Shown here: positions 1 to 8,510 of the stretch, piece by piece
Numbering within the stretch: the first letter of the stretch is position 1
Layout: the number at the start of each line of letters is the position of its first letter
Assembly (NCBI GenBank): GCA_947457845.1
Contig: CANGXM010000009.1
Coordinates: forward strand, 1 to 33,230
Origin: Rhodospirillales bacterium
Lineage (GTDB): Bacteria; Pseudomonadota; Alphaproteobacteria; Azospirillales; Azospirillaceae
Length of the DNA: 33,230 nt
Reading direction: 5' to 3'
Program-made: the position numbers and the translations under genes
The notes under the pieces: generated by a model
Database searches by the model: none
Seen by the model: only the letters and a program-made list of their open reading frames with translations
What the model was told of the DNA's origin: nothing

Positions 1-31
1 GCCCTGGCCCCCGCCGCGTCCCTACGGGCCG

Positions 32-1132
32 ATGGGCGCCCCGGCGCCGTCGCCGCCCGTTGAGCGGCCGAGCCGGTTCTGGCGCTTCGCCGCGGTCTGG
101 GTGCTGGTGCTGGCGACGCTCTGGATCGGCCAGCGCACGATCGTGACCATGACGATGACGGCCGACGAACCGCGCGCGGTGACGCCGCGCGGTTCGTTGG
201 GCGACATCGAGAGCCACACGGTCGCGCTGTTCGAGCAGGCGGCGCCCTCGGTGGTCACCATCGTCACGGAAGGCCCGCGTGGCGTCCGGCGCACCGGGAC
301 CGGCTCCGGCTTCGTCTGGGACCGCGCCGGCCACGTGGTGACGAACGCCCATGTTGTGGAGGGCGCCGCCCGCGTGCTGGTGCGCTTCGACGACGGCGGC
401 ACGGCGCTCGCGGCGGTCGTCGGCGCCGATCCGGACAACGACCTCGCGGTCGTGCGGCTCGGGGGGAACCTCCAGGTGCTGCGCCCGATTCCGGTGGGGA
501 CCTCGGCCGACCTTCGCGTGGGCCAGCAGGCTTTCGCGATCGGGAATCCCTTCGGCCTCTCGCGCACGCTCACCACCGGGATCGTCTCGGCCATCGATCG
601 CCGGCTGCCGACCCAGGGCGGGCGGGAGATCGCTGGGGTGATCCAGACCGACGCGGCCATCAACCCCGGCAACTCCGGCGGTCCGCTCCTCGACAGCGCG
701 GGGCGCCTCATCGGCGTCAACACCGCGATCCTGACGACGACGGGGGCGGGCGGCGGGATCGGATTCGCCGTCCCGGTCGATACCGTCAACCGGGTCGTGC
801 CGGCGCTGATCCGCGATGGTCGCGTGCCGCGGCCGGGGATCGGCATCGTCGTCGCCGGCGAGGATGCCGCCGCGCGGGCGGACGTCCGCGGGCTGGTGGT
901 ACAGCGGGTGGTCCCGGGCGGCCCGGCCGACCGGGCGGGCCTGACCGGCGCCGACGCCGACGGCCGGACCGGGGACGTGATCGTGGAGGTCGGCGGACGG
1001 CCCGTGCGCACGCTGGCCGACCTCGCGCGCGAACTGGTCCGCATCGGCGTCGGCGGCACCGCCCCGCTCACCGTCGAGAGGGCCGGCCAGCGCCGACGCG
1101 TCGACGTCCAAGTGATTGACATCGGTGCCTGA
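32..1132 (+). CDS. HtrA/DegP-like S1C serine protease with PDZ domain, possibly 5'-truncated
   Basis: This is a membrane-anchored trypsin-fold protease of the S1C (HtrA/DegP/DegS) type, expected to act on misfolded or regulatory proteins in the periplasm. A Pro-rich start is followed by one hydrophobic segment (about residues 25-37) and the protease domain. The triad is visible as His107 (NAHVV), Asp137 (NDLAVV) and Ser215 (GNSGGPLL). One PDZ domain covers about residues 265-366 (GLVVQRVVPGGPADRAGL). It has a single PDZ and an N-terminal anchor, so it resembles DegS more than DegP. No ribosome binding site precedes the ATG at 32, and the frame is open to the left edge with more Pro-rich sequence, so the true start may lie outside the window. 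Family call firm, start uncertain. Confidence 0.9.
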   Translation: MGAPAPSPPVERPSRFWRFAAVWVLVLATLWIGQRTIVTMTMTADEPRAVTPRGSLGDIESHTVALFEQAAPSVVTIVTEGPRGVRRTGTGSGFVWDRAGHVVTNAHVVEGAARVLVRFDDGGTALAAVVGADPDNDLAVVRLGGNLQVLRPIPVGTSADLRVGQQAFAIGNPFGLSRTLTTGIVSAIDRRLPTQGGREIAGVIQTDAAINPGNSGGPLLDSAGRLIGVNTAILTTTGAGGGIGFAVPVDTVNRVVPALIRDGRVPRPGIGIVVAGEDAAARADVRGLVVQRVVPGGPADRAGLTGADADGRTGDVIVEVGGRPVRTLADLARELVRIGVGGTAPLTVERAGQRRRVDVQVIDIGA

Positions 1133-1240
1133 TCGCCGCGGGGCGCTTGCTTCGGCCCGGGCGAACAACTATTGTTGGATGGGGGGTGGTCAGAAGGCCG
1201 CCGCTTCATTCGGGTGGCAAAGCCGCCAGACGAGGAGCAG

Positions 1241-1453
1241 ATGGGCCTGTCCATCGGGACCAATCGCCAGGCGATCGATCTTGTCGGCCAAGTGGTCGCC
1301 TCCGCGCGTTCGCGGGCGCAGACGCAGGGTCAGGTCGTGCAGGAAGTCGTCGAGGGCAACACCCGCCGCGTCCTGACGGGCGTGGAAAAGACGATCAGCG
1401 CGATGCAGAAGCAGGATTACGCGCTCCAGTCGCGTCGCGGCGTTTCGGCCTGA
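1241..1453 (+). CDS. Small protein of unknown function (70 aa)
   Basis: I do not recognise a family. The start is set by a good Shine-Dalgarno GAGGAG at 1232-1237, a few bases before the ATG; the longer ORF-track start at 1172 lacks one. The product is 70 residues, soluble, rich in Gln, Val, Ser and Arg, without Cys or a membrane segment, and looks largely helical (residues about 10-60, TQGQVVQEVVEGNTRRVLTG). It sits about 110 bases after the protease gene on the same strand and before a convergent gene. Codon use with G/C third positions and the strong ribosome binding site argue that it is real. Confidence 0.6.
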   Translation: MGLSIGTNRQAIDLVGQVVASARSRAQTQGQVVQEVVEGNTRRVLTGVEKTISAMQKQDYALQSRRGVSA

Positions 1454-1459
1454 GCGCCG

Positions 1460-1493
1460 GCCGCCCGTCCGTCCGCGAGGCGGTCGGGGCGGC
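1460..1493. terminator. GC-rich hairpin between convergent genes
   Basis: GCCGCCC at 1460-1466 pairs with GGGCGGC at 1487-1493, with weaker pairing inside. It lies just after the small ORF and before the convergent end of the MBL-fold gene, where a bidirectional terminator would be expected. There is no T-tract, so this is only a candidate. Confidence 0.3.
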
Positions 1494-1523
1494 AGCCGCA
1501 GCCACCACTCCTCCCACCTGAAG

Positions 1524-2566
1524 TCAGAGCGCCGACGACCAGGGCGCCGGAACGAAATCGAACCCGTCTCCGCGCGCGCGGATCCGGCCCGCGGCCGGGA
1601 ACGGGAAGTGATAGCCGATCACCATCGCCCGGTCCGCGGCGGCGCGGTGGAGGATCCGGCGACGGCTCTGTGCCGCCATGTCAGCGTCCATGTCGAAGAC
1701 CGCCGCCCAGGTGGGGTTGCGGACGAACAGGGCCGGATGGTTGGTGGTGTCGCACAGCACCAGCAGCTGCTGGTTCCCGTCCGCCACGTGGAACACGGTG
1801 TGGCCGGGCGTGGCCCGTGCGCGCTGACCGCACGGATGCCGGGAGCGAGTTCCGCACCGTCGCCGTAGCGGCGCACGCGCGACGCATAGGGGCCGAACTT
1901 GGCGCGGGCCAGCTGGAAGCCGCCGCGGGAGTTCTCCGGTGCGCGCGACATGACGCCGTCGTCCATCCAGTGCGCCCACTCGGCCTCGGGCACCGCGATC
2001 TCCGCGTTCGGATAGATCGCCTGTCCCTCGCGCGTCGTCAGGCCCGCGATGTGGTCGCCGTGGAAATGGCTGAAGACGATCAGGTCGACCGACGCGGGGT
2101 CGATGCCGGCCGCCTGCAGGTTGCGCGCGCCGTTCGCGGCGGAGGGGGCGAGCTGGCCGCCGGTGCCGCTGTCGAACAGGATCACCCGGCCGCCGGCATG
2201 GACGACGGTGAGGTTGATCGGGATCGTCAGCGCGTCGGTCGGCATCATCGCCTCCTCCAGCGCCGCGCGGACCGCCTCGGGGCTCGCGTTCCGCACGAAG
2301 CCCTCGGCGGGGTTCGGGCGGGCGAACTGGCCGTCGTTCACGGTGGTGACGACGAAGGAGCCGACCTTGAAGCGGTAGAAGCCGGGGGCCTGCGCCTCGG
2401 GTGCGGGAGCCGCGGCGAGCATGGGGCGGGGCAGGGCGGTGGCGGCGGCCGCCGCCAGTGGAGCGGCCGCGGCGGCGGCCATGATCGTGCGCCGTGAGAC
2501 GTCTTGGGCCACCGTTGCTCTCTGTTTCTCGACCTCCCGGGCGGCGGTCGAAGAACCATTACCCAT
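1524..2566 (-). pseudogene. Tat-exported MBL-fold metallo-hydrolase, frameshifted
   Basis: This encodes a metallo-beta-lactamase-fold hydrolase of unknown substrate, exported folded through the Tat system. The N-terminus carries a twin-arginine signal (VSRRTIMAAAAAAPLAAAAA). The zinc motif HxHxDH is intact (FSHFHGDH). The reading frame breaks around 1810-1819: the first frame ends sensibly at AVSAHG, and a second frame resumes at ATPGHTVFHVADG and runs to GYHFPFPA and a stop at 1524. The family normally reads HGHTPGHT here, so about one base is missing. Either the gene is a recent pseudogene or this is a sequencing error. The start at 2566 has no strong ribosome binding site. A GTG at 2512, preceded by GAGAG, is an alternative that keeps the Tat motif. 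The gene is divergent from the MerR-family gene. Confidence 0.8.
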
Positions 2567-2630
2567 AAGTATATTGTTTCAAGGGTCGACGCGCTCACGT
2601 TTTCGTGGCTGCGACACCGGACGCGATGCC

Positions 2631-2650
2631 TTACCTTTACGTAAACGTCA
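2631..2650. promoter_or_regulatory. Putative MerR-family operator, TTTACGTAAA-centred
   Basis: TTACCTTTAC/GTAAACGTCA is an imperfect 20-base palindrome (8 of 10 pairs) with the perfect core TTTACGTAAA at 2636-2645. It ends 13 bases before the regulator's ATG, in the divergent intergenic region. MerR-family regulators of acyl-CoA catabolism (LiuR-type) are known to use TTACGT-containing palindromes in spaced promoters, so autoregulation of the beta-oxidation operon is the natural inference. I do not see a convincing -10 box. Confidence 0.5.
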
Positions 2651-2663
2651 TGCTGCGGGCCCG

Positions 2664-3098
2664 ATGATCGCCGACGCCCTCGACACGCGCACCTACACCA
2701 TCGGCGAGCTTGCCCGGGCGCTCGGCCTGACGGCGCGCACCATCCGCTTCTACGAGGACGAGGGGCTGATCGCGCCGCTGCGCGCCGGCACGGCCCGCAT
2801 CTACTCCCATGCCGACCGGGCGCGGCTGATCCTGATCCGCCGGGGCAAGCGCCTCGGCTTCTCGGTGCGGGAAATCGCCGAGTTCCTGGCGCTCTACGAC
2901 GCCGATCCGCATCAGGCGGAGAAGATGCGCTTTCTCGGACACAAGTGCCGGGAGCGCATCGCCGCCCTCGAGGTGCAGTTGCGCGACGTCCGGCAGACGC
3001 TCGCGGAATTGCGGGACATCGACCGTCAGATCGGCGACCATCTTGCAAAGGCCGCCCGCACCGCCACAACGAAGGCCGACAGGAGCGAACCGCAATGA
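2664..3098 (+). CDS. MerR-family transcriptional regulator, LiuR-like
   Basis: This 144-residue protein has the MerR winged-helix domain at the N-terminus (TYTIGELARALGLTARTIRFYEDEGLIAP, residues about 10-40). It is followed by the second part of the DNA-binding domain (YSHADRARLILIRRGKRLGFSVREIAEFL) and a coiled-coil dimerisation helix (residues about 95-130). There is no Cys-rich metal-binding tail, so it is not a metal or oxidation sensor of the CueR/SoxR kind. MerR proteins of this type control branched-chain or fatty acyl-CoA degradation genes, which fits the thiolase gene overlapping its stop (ATGA). The ATG at 2664 is chosen because the operator-like palindrome ends just upstream; longer versions in the ORF track run through the divergent gene. 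Confidence 0.85.
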   Translation: MIADALDTRTYTIGELARALGLTARTIRFYEDEGLIAPLRAGTARIYSHADRARLILIRRGKRLGFSVREIAEFLALYDADPHQAEKMRFLGHKCRERIAALEVQLRDVRQTLAELRDIDRQIGDHLAKAARTATTKADRSEPQ

Positions 3099-4216
3099 AG
3101 TCCGTCGTCATCGCGGGCTATGCCCGCTCTCCCTTCCACTTCGCGAACAAGGGCGCGCTCACCAAGGTCCGGCCGGACGACATGGTCGCCGCCGTCGTGA
3201 AGGCCCTGGTCGGGAGCGCGGGCATCGACCCGGCCGACATCGAGGACCTCATCCTCGGAAACGCCTTCCCGGAGGGCGAGCAGGGCTTCAACATGGCCCG
3301 CAACGTGGTCTTCCTGGCCGGACTGCCGAAGTCCGTGGCCGGCACCACTGTCAACCGCTTCTGCGGTTCGTCCATGCAGTCGATCCACATGGCGGCCGGC
3401 GCCATCCAGATGGACGCCGGGGAGGCGTTCGTCTGCGCGGGCGTCGAGAGCATGACGCGCGTTCCGATGGGCGGCTTCAACCCGATGCCGAACCCGACGC
3501 TGGCGGCGAGCACGCCGGCCTACATCTCGATGGGCATGACGGCGGAGAACCTCGCCCGCGGCTACCAGATCACCCGCGCCGACCAGCAGCAGATGGCGGT
3601 GGACAGCCATCGCAAGGCGGCCGCCGCGCAGGCGGACGGGCGGCTGACGGCGGAGATCGTGCCGATCGCCGGGGTGACCCGGGACGGGACCATCCGTCCG
3701 GAGACGAGCCAGGAGGCGCTGTCGGGCCTGAAGCCCGCCTTCGACGCCGAGGGCACGGTGACGGCTGGCACCTCCTCGCCCCTGACCGACGGGGCGTCGG
3801 CGGTGCTCGTCACGTCGGAGGCGTACGCGAAGGCCCACGGCCTCACGATCCTCGCGCGGATCCGCTCGGTGGCCGTCGCCGGCTGCGATGCCGAGGTGAT
3901 GGGCATCGGCCCGGTGCCTGCGACCCGGAAGGCGCTGACGCGCGCCGGGCTGGCGGCAAAGGACATCGACGTGATCGAACTGAACGAGGCGTTCGCGGCC
4001 CAGGCGCTCGCCTGCGTCCACGACCTCGGCCTGGACATGGACCGGATCAACCTCGACGGCGGCGCGCTGGCGCTCGGCCATCCGCTCGGCGCCACCGGGG
4101 CGCGCATCACCGGCAAGGCAGCGGCCCTGCTCAAGCGCGAGGGCAAGCAGTTCGCGCTCGCCACCCAGTGCATCGGCGGCGGGCAGGGGATCGCCACGAT
4201 CCTCGAAGCCGTCTGA
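3095..4216 (+). CDS. Acetyl-CoA C-acyltransferase (thiolase)
   Basis: This thiolase catalyses the last step of beta-oxidation, cleaving 3-ketoacyl-CoA with CoA to give acetyl-CoA and a shortened acyl-CoA. All three active-site elements are present: nucleophile Cys90 (NRFCGSSMQS), His329 (GGALALGHPLGATGAR) and Cys359 (QCIGGGQG). The length of 373 residues is slightly short of the usual 390 or so, without an obvious missing block. The start ATG overlaps the MerR stop as ATGA, with AGGAG at 3081-3085, so translation is probably coupled to the regulator. The dehydrogenase/hydratase gene follows 19 bases later, making a FadA-type partner likely. Confidence 0.93.
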   Translation: MKSVVIAGYARSPFHFANKGALTKVRPDDMVAAVVKALVGSAGIDPADIEDLILGNAFPEGEQGFNMARNVVFLAGLPKSVAGTTVNRFCGSSMQSIHMAAGAIQMDAGEAFVCAGVESMTRVPMGGFNPMPNPTLAASTPAYISMGMTAENLARGYQITRADQQQMAVDSHRKAAAAQADGRLTAEIVPIAGVTRDGTIRPETSQEALSGLKPAFDAEGTVTAGTSSPLTDGASAVLVTSEAYAKAHGLTILARIRSVAVAGCDAEVMGIGPVPATRKALTRAGLAAKDIDVIELNEAFAAQALACVHDLGLDMDRINLDGGALALGHPLGATGARITGKAAALLKREGKQFALATQCIGGGQGIATILEAV

Positions 4217-4235
4217 GCCGCGGAGGATCCGACCC

Positions 4236-6584
4236 ATGGAGATCCGCTCCGCGGCCGTCATCGGCTCGGGCGTGATGGGGGGCGGCATCGCCGCCCACAT
4301 CGCCAACGCCGGCATCCCGGTCCTTCTGCTCGACGTCGTGCCCGAGGCGGCGAAGGGCGGGAACGACCGCTCCGTCGTCGCCCGCACGGCGATCGAACGG
4401 ATGCTGAAGACCGACCCCGCCCCCTTCATGACGCCGAAGGCCGCGCGCCTCGTGACGCCCGGCAACGTCGAGGACGACCTGCACCGGCTGGCCGACGTCG
4501 ACTGGATCGTCGAGGCGGTGGTCGAGAACCCCAAGGTTAAGGCGGAGATCTACGCCAAGGTCGACGCGCACCGGAAGCCGGGGTCGGTCGTCTCCTCCAA
4601 CACCTCGACCATCCCGCTCGCGATCCTGACCGAAGGGCAGTCGGACGCCTTCCGCCGCGACTTCTGCGTCACCCACTTCTTCAATCCGCCGCGCTACATG
4701 CGCCTGCTCGAGGTGGTGAAGGGTCCCGAGACGCGGGACGAGGTGGTGGAGGCGGTCACCCGCTTCGGCGACGTGACGCTCGGCAAGGGCGTGGTCCGCT
4801 GCAAGGACACGCCCGGCTTCATCGCCAACCGCATCGGCACCTTCTGGATCCAGGCGGCCTTCAACGCGGCCCTCGACCATGGGTTGACGGTGGAGGAGGC
4901 GGACGCTGTCGGCGGGCGGCCGATGGGCATTCCCAGGACCGGCGTCTTCGCGCTGATGGACCTCGTCGGCATCGACCTGATGCCGCTGATCTCCGCCAGC
5001 CTGCTGCGCACCCTGCCGGACGGCGACGCCTATCGGGCGATCTGGCGGGACAGCCCGCTGGTCTCGACCATGATCGCGCAGGGCTACACCGGCCGGAAGG
5101 GCAAGGGCGGCTTCTTCGCCATGAACAAGGGCGAGGACGGGAGCCGCCAGAAGCAGGCGATCGACCTGACGACGGGCGCGTACCGCCCGGCCGCGTCCCG
5201 CGTGACGCTGGAGAGCGTGGATGCCGGTAAGAAGGGCCTGCGCGCGCTGGTCGAGCATCCCGACAAGGGCGGCCGGTTCGCCTGGGAGGTGCTGTCCCGG
5301 ACGCTGGCCTACGCCGCCGACCTCGTGCCCGACATCGCCGACGACATCGGCGCGGTCGACGCCGCGATGCGCCTCGGCTACGCGTGGAAGCGCGGGCCGT
5401 TCGAGATGATCGACCATCTGGGATCGGCGTGGTTGGCCGAGCGCCTCGCCGCCGAGGGCCGGCCGATCCCGAAGATGCTGGCGCTCGCCGCCGGGCGCCC
5501 GTTCTACGAGGTTCGCGACGGGCGCCTGTTCCACCTGACGACCGGCGGGGACTATGCCGAGGTGCGGCGGCCCGACGGCGTGCTGCTTCTGTCCGACGTC
5601 AAGCGGGCGTCGAAGCCGGTGGCGAAGAACGCGTCCGCCGCGCTGTGGGACATCGGGGACGGTGTGCTCTGCCTCGAGTTCACGTCCAAGATGAACACGC
5701 TCGACCCCGAGATCATGGCGATGATCGGGAAGGCGATGGAGATCGTGAAGGTCTCGTGCGGCCAGTGGCGGGCGCTCGTCATCCACAACGAGGCCGACAA
5801 CTTCTCCGTCGGCGCCAACCTGGGCATCGCGATGTTCGCGCTGAACATCGGCATGTGGCCCACGATCGAGGAGAGCGTCGCCCAGGGCCAGCAGGTCTAC
5901 AAGGCGCTGAAGCACGCGCCCTTCCCGGTGGTGGGCGCGCCGTCGGGCATGGCGCTGGGCGGCGGGTGCGAGGTGCTGCTGCACTGTGCGGCGGTGCAGG
6001 CCCACGCCGAGAGCTACATCGGCCTCGTCGAGGTCGGCGTCGGGCTCATCCCCGGCTGGGGCGGGTGCAAGGAAATGCTGGTGCGCCTGTCCACCGCGGC
6101 GAAGCGGGCGGGCGGGCCCATGCCCCCCGTCGCCAAGGCGTTCGAGACGATCGCGACGGCGAAGGTCGCGAAGTCGGCCGCCGAGGCCATGGACATCGGC
6201 TTCCTGCGCCCGACCGACGGCATCACCATGAACCGGGACCGGCTGCTGTTCGACGCCAAGGCGAAGGCGCTCGCGATGGCGGAGGCGCACCAGGCGCCGC
6301 AGCCGGTCGAGATCCGCCTTCCGGGCGCCACGGGCAAGGCCGCGCTGATGCTGGCGGTCCGCGACCTCGCCCAGCAGGGCAGGGCGACCCCCTACGACGT
6401 CACGGTGTCGGAGGCGCTGGCGACCGTGCTGACGGGCGGGGAGGGGGCGGACGTGACCGTGCCCGTGACGGAGGACGACCTGCTGGAGGCCGAGCGCACG
6501 GCCTTCATGACGCTGCTGCGCAAGCCCGGCACCGTCGCCCGGATCGAGCACATGCTGGAGACCGGCAAGCCGTTGCGGAACTGA
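4236..6584 (+). CDS. 3-hydroxyacyl-CoA dehydrogenase / enoyl-CoA hydratase fusion (FadB/FadN type)
   Basis: This 782-residue bifunctional beta-oxidation enzyme hydrates enoyl-CoA and oxidises 3-hydroxyacyl-CoA with NAD. The dehydrogenase comes first: a Rossmann motif (GSGVMGGGIAAHIANAG, residues about 8-24), the catalytic His region (CVTHFFNPPRYM) and two C-terminal dehydrogenase domains to about residue 400. A crotonase domain follows (about 480-700), with the oxyanion segment NFSVGANL and the glutamate-bearing GLVEVGVGLIPGWGG. This domain order is the reverse of E. coli FadB and matches the FadN/YusL arrangement. GGAGG at 4222-4226 precedes the ATG. The gene sits between a thiolase and an acyl-CoA dehydrogenase, completing the spiral. 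Confidence 0.93.
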   Translation: MEIRSAAVIGSGVMGGGIAAHIANAGIPVLLLDVVPEAAKGGNDRSVVARTAIERMLKTDPAPFMTPKAARLVTPGNVEDDLHRLADVDWIVEAVVENPKVKAEIYAKVDAHRKPGSVVSSNTSTIPLAILTEGQSDAFRRDFCVTHFFNPPRYMRLLEVVKGPETRDEVVEAVTRFGDVTLGKGVVRCKDTPGFIANRIGTFWIQAAFNAALDHGLTVEEADAVGGRPMGIPRTGVFALMDLVGIDLMPLISASLLRTLPDGDAYRAIWRDSPLVSTMIAQGYTGRKGKGGFFAMNKGEDGSRQKQAIDLTTGAYRPAASRVTLESVDAGKKGLRALVEHPDKGGRFAWEVLSRTLAYAADLVPDIADDIGAVDAAMRLGYAWKRGPFEMIDHLGSAWLAERLAAEGRPIPKMLALAAGRPFYEVRDGRLFHLTTGGDYAEVRRPDGVLLLSDVKRASKPVAKNASAALWDIGDGVLCLEFTSKMNTLDPEIMAMIGKAMEIVKVSCGQWRALVIHNEADNFSVGANLGIAMFALNIGMWPTIEESVAQGQQVYKALKHAPFPVVGAPSGMALGGGCEVLLHCAAVQAHAESYIGLVEVGVGLIPGWGGCKEMLVRLSTAAKRAGGPMPPVAKAFETIATAKVAKSAAEAMDIGFLRPTDGITMNRDRLLFDAKAKALAMAEAHQAPQPVEIRLPGATGKAALMLAVRDLAQQGRATPYDVTVSEALATVLTGGEGADVTVPVTEDDLLEAERTAFMTLLRKPGTVARIEHMLETGKPLRN

Positions 6585-6602
6585 CCGGTCCGTCGCGACC
6601 GG

Positions 6603-6662
6603 CCCTCATGGTTCGACAGGCTCACCATGAGGGCCTCATCCTGAGCCTGTCGAAGGATGGGG
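6603..6662. repeat. REP-like double hairpin (inverted pair)
   Basis: Two adjacent hairpins lie between the fadB- and fadE-like genes. The first is CCCTCATGGT / ACCATGAGGG (6603-6612 and 6624-6633), a perfect 10-base stem with the 11-base loop TCGACAGGCTC. The second is CCTCATCCT / AGGATGGGG (6634-6642 and 6654-6662) with one G-T pair and the loop GAGCCTGTCGA. The two loops are exact reverse complements. The stems differ at two paired positions (GG/CC against CC/GG), so pairing is kept by compensatory change. From memory, TTCGACAGGCTCAGGATGAG-like elements are common dispersed repeats in alphaproteobacterial genomes. Confidence 0.8.
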
Positions 6663-6699
6663 CCCGACGGCCCCGCCGACGACCCGGGGAGGACCACCC

Positions 6700-8490
6700 A
6701 TGCCGAGCTACAAGGCCCCCATCGACGACATCCGCTTCGTGCTCGAGGACGTGCTGGGCGTGGAGCGCGTCTCCATGCTCCCGGGCTACGAGGATGCGAC
6801 GCCCGACCTGCTGACGCAGGTGCTGGAGGAACTGGCGAAGTTTGCCGAAAACGAGCTCCAGCCCCTCAACCGGTCGGGCGACGAGGAGGGCTGCACGTTC
6901 GAGAACGGCGTGGTCCGCACGCCCAAGGGCTTCAAGGCGGCCTACGACCGCTATCGCGAGGCCGGGTGGACGGCCGTCTCCGCCGATCCGGACTATGGCG
7001 GGCAGGGCCTGCCGCAGGTCGTCAACTTCGTGATGTCCGAGATCCTGTCCTCGGCCAACATGTCGTTCGGCATGTACCCGGGCTTGAGCCACGGCGCCTA
7101 CGAGGCGCTGCACCAGCACGGCTCGGACGACCTCAAGGCGCTCTACCTGCCCAGGCTGGTCGACGGCACCTGGTCCGGCACCATGTGCCTGACCGAGCCG
7201 CACTGCGGCACCGACCTCGGCCTGATCCGCACGAAGGCGATGCCGCAGGACGACGGCAGCTTCGCGATCACCGGCACGAAGATCTTCATCTCCGCCGGCG
7301 AGCACGACCTGACGGAGAACATCGTCCACCTCGTGCTGGCCAAGCTGCCGGACGCGCCGGCGGGCACGCGGGGCATCAGCCTGTTCGTGGTGCCGAAGTT
7401 CCTGGCCCGGCACGACGGGACGCCCGGGCCCCGCAACGGCGTCGCCTGCGGCTCGATCGAGCACAAGATGGGCATCAAGGCGTCCGCCACCTGCGTGATG
7501 AACTTCGACGGGGCCAGGGGCTGGCTCGTCGGCCGGCCGCACGGCGGCATGCGGGCGATGTTCACCATGATGAACGCCGCGCGCCTCGGGGTGGCGATGC
7601 AGGGCCTCGGCATCGGCGAGGTCGCCTACCAGAACGCGGTGCAGTACGCGAAGGACCGGCTTCAGGGCCGCTCGCTCACCGGGGCCAAGGTGCCGGAGAA
7701 GGCGGCCGACCCGATCATCGTCCACCCCGACGTGCGCAAGAACCTGCTGTGGATCCGCGCGCTGAACGAAGGGTCCCGCGCGCTCGGCTACTGGCTCGGG
7801 ATGCAGATCGACACCGCGCTGAAGCACCCGGACCCGACGGCGCGACAGGAGGCCGACGACTTCGTCGCGCTGATGACGCCGATCGCCAAATCGTTCTTCA
7901 CCGACTACGGCTTCGAGGCGGCGGTGAAGGCCCAGCAGCTCTATGGCGGGCACGGCTACATCCGCGAATGGGGGATGGAGCAGTTCGTCCGCGACGCCCG
8001 CATCGCCCAGATCTACGAGGGGGCGAACGCCATCCAGGCGCTCGACCTCGTGGGCCGCAAGCTGCCGATGCACATGGGCCGGCTGCTGCGCCGCTTCTTC
8101 CACCCGCTGGGGGCGGAGCTGGAGGCGGCGATGGAGGATCCGGCGACGGCCGAGATGGCGGGCCAGCTCGCCAAGGCCTACGGCCGGCTCCAGCAGGCGA
8201 CGGCCTGGGTCGCCCAGAAGGGCATGGGCAACCCGGACGAGGCGGGCGCCGCCTCGGCCGACTATCTGCGCCTGTTCGCGCTGGTGGCGGTGGGATGGAT
8301 GTGGATGCGGATGGCGAAGGCGGCGGCGGCGAAGCTGCCCACGGCGAACGGCAACGCGGCCTTCTACGACGCCAAGCTGAAGACGGCCGCGTTCTTCTAC
8401 GCCCGTATCCTGCCGGAGACGTCGAGCCTGTTCGCCGCCATCATGTCCGGGGCGAAGCCGATGATGGCGATGACGGCCGACCAGTTCTGA
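6700..8490 (+). CDS. Acyl-CoA dehydrogenase, FadE-like long form
   Basis: This FAD enzyme makes the first alpha,beta double bond of beta-oxidation and passes electrons to ETF. The 596 residues match the long acyl-CoA dehydrogenase class with an N-terminal helical extension and an extra C-terminal domain (about 470-590). Visible landmarks are the FAD/substrate loop (MCLTEPHCGTDLGLIRTKA), the beta domain (ITGTKIFISAGEHD) and the catalytic Glu region QIYEGANAIQALDLVGRKL. GAGGA precedes the ATG at a normal distance. It is the last gene of the MerR-led operon, separated from its neighbour by the REP-like element, and it ends at a hairpin shared with the convergent HAD gene. Confidence 0.94.
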   Translation: MPSYKAPIDDIRFVLEDVLGVERVSMLPGYEDATPDLLTQVLEELAKFAENELQPLNRSGDEEGCTFENGVVRTPKGFKAAYDRYREAGWTAVSADPDYGGQGLPQVVNFVMSEILSSANMSFGMYPGLSHGAYEALHQHGSDDLKALYLPRLVDGTWSGTMCLTEPHCGTDLGLIRTKAMPQDDGSFAITGTKIFISAGEHDLTENIVHLVLAKLPDAPAGTRGISLFVVPKFLARHDGTPGPRNGVACGSIEHKMGIKASATCVMNFDGARGWLVGRPHGGMRAMFTMMNAARLGVAMQGLGIGEVAYQNAVQYAKDRLQGRSLTGAKVPEKAADPIIVHPDVRKNLLWIRALNEGSRALGYWLGMQIDTALKHPDPTARQEADDFVALMTPIAKSFFTDYGFEAAVKAQQLYGGHGYIREWGMEQFVRDARIAQIYEGANAIQALDLVGRKLPMHMGRLLRRFFHPLGAELEAAMEDPATAEMAGQLAKAYGRLQQATAWVAQKGMGNPDEAGAASADYLRLFALVAVGWMWMRMAKAAAAKLPTANGNAAFYDAKLKTAAFFYARILPETSSLFAAIMSGAKPMMAMTADQF

Positions 8491-8510
8491 GGGGGGGCGC
8501 CGGCCCCCTC
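8489..8510. terminator. Hairpin terminator between convergent genes
   Basis: GAGGGGG (8489-8495) pairs perfectly with CCCCCTC (8504-8510) around the loop GGCGCCGG. It overlaps the stops of the acyl-CoA dehydrogenase gene and the convergent HAD gene. Position and symmetry suit a bidirectional terminator, although no T-run follows. Confidence 0.45.

Noticed and set aside
4131-6551. 806-residue minus-strand ORF
   Set aside because: It is antisense to the full dehydrogenase/hydratase gene, is His/Arg/Asp-rich low-complexity sequence and matches no family. Long shadow ORFs are expected at this GC content.
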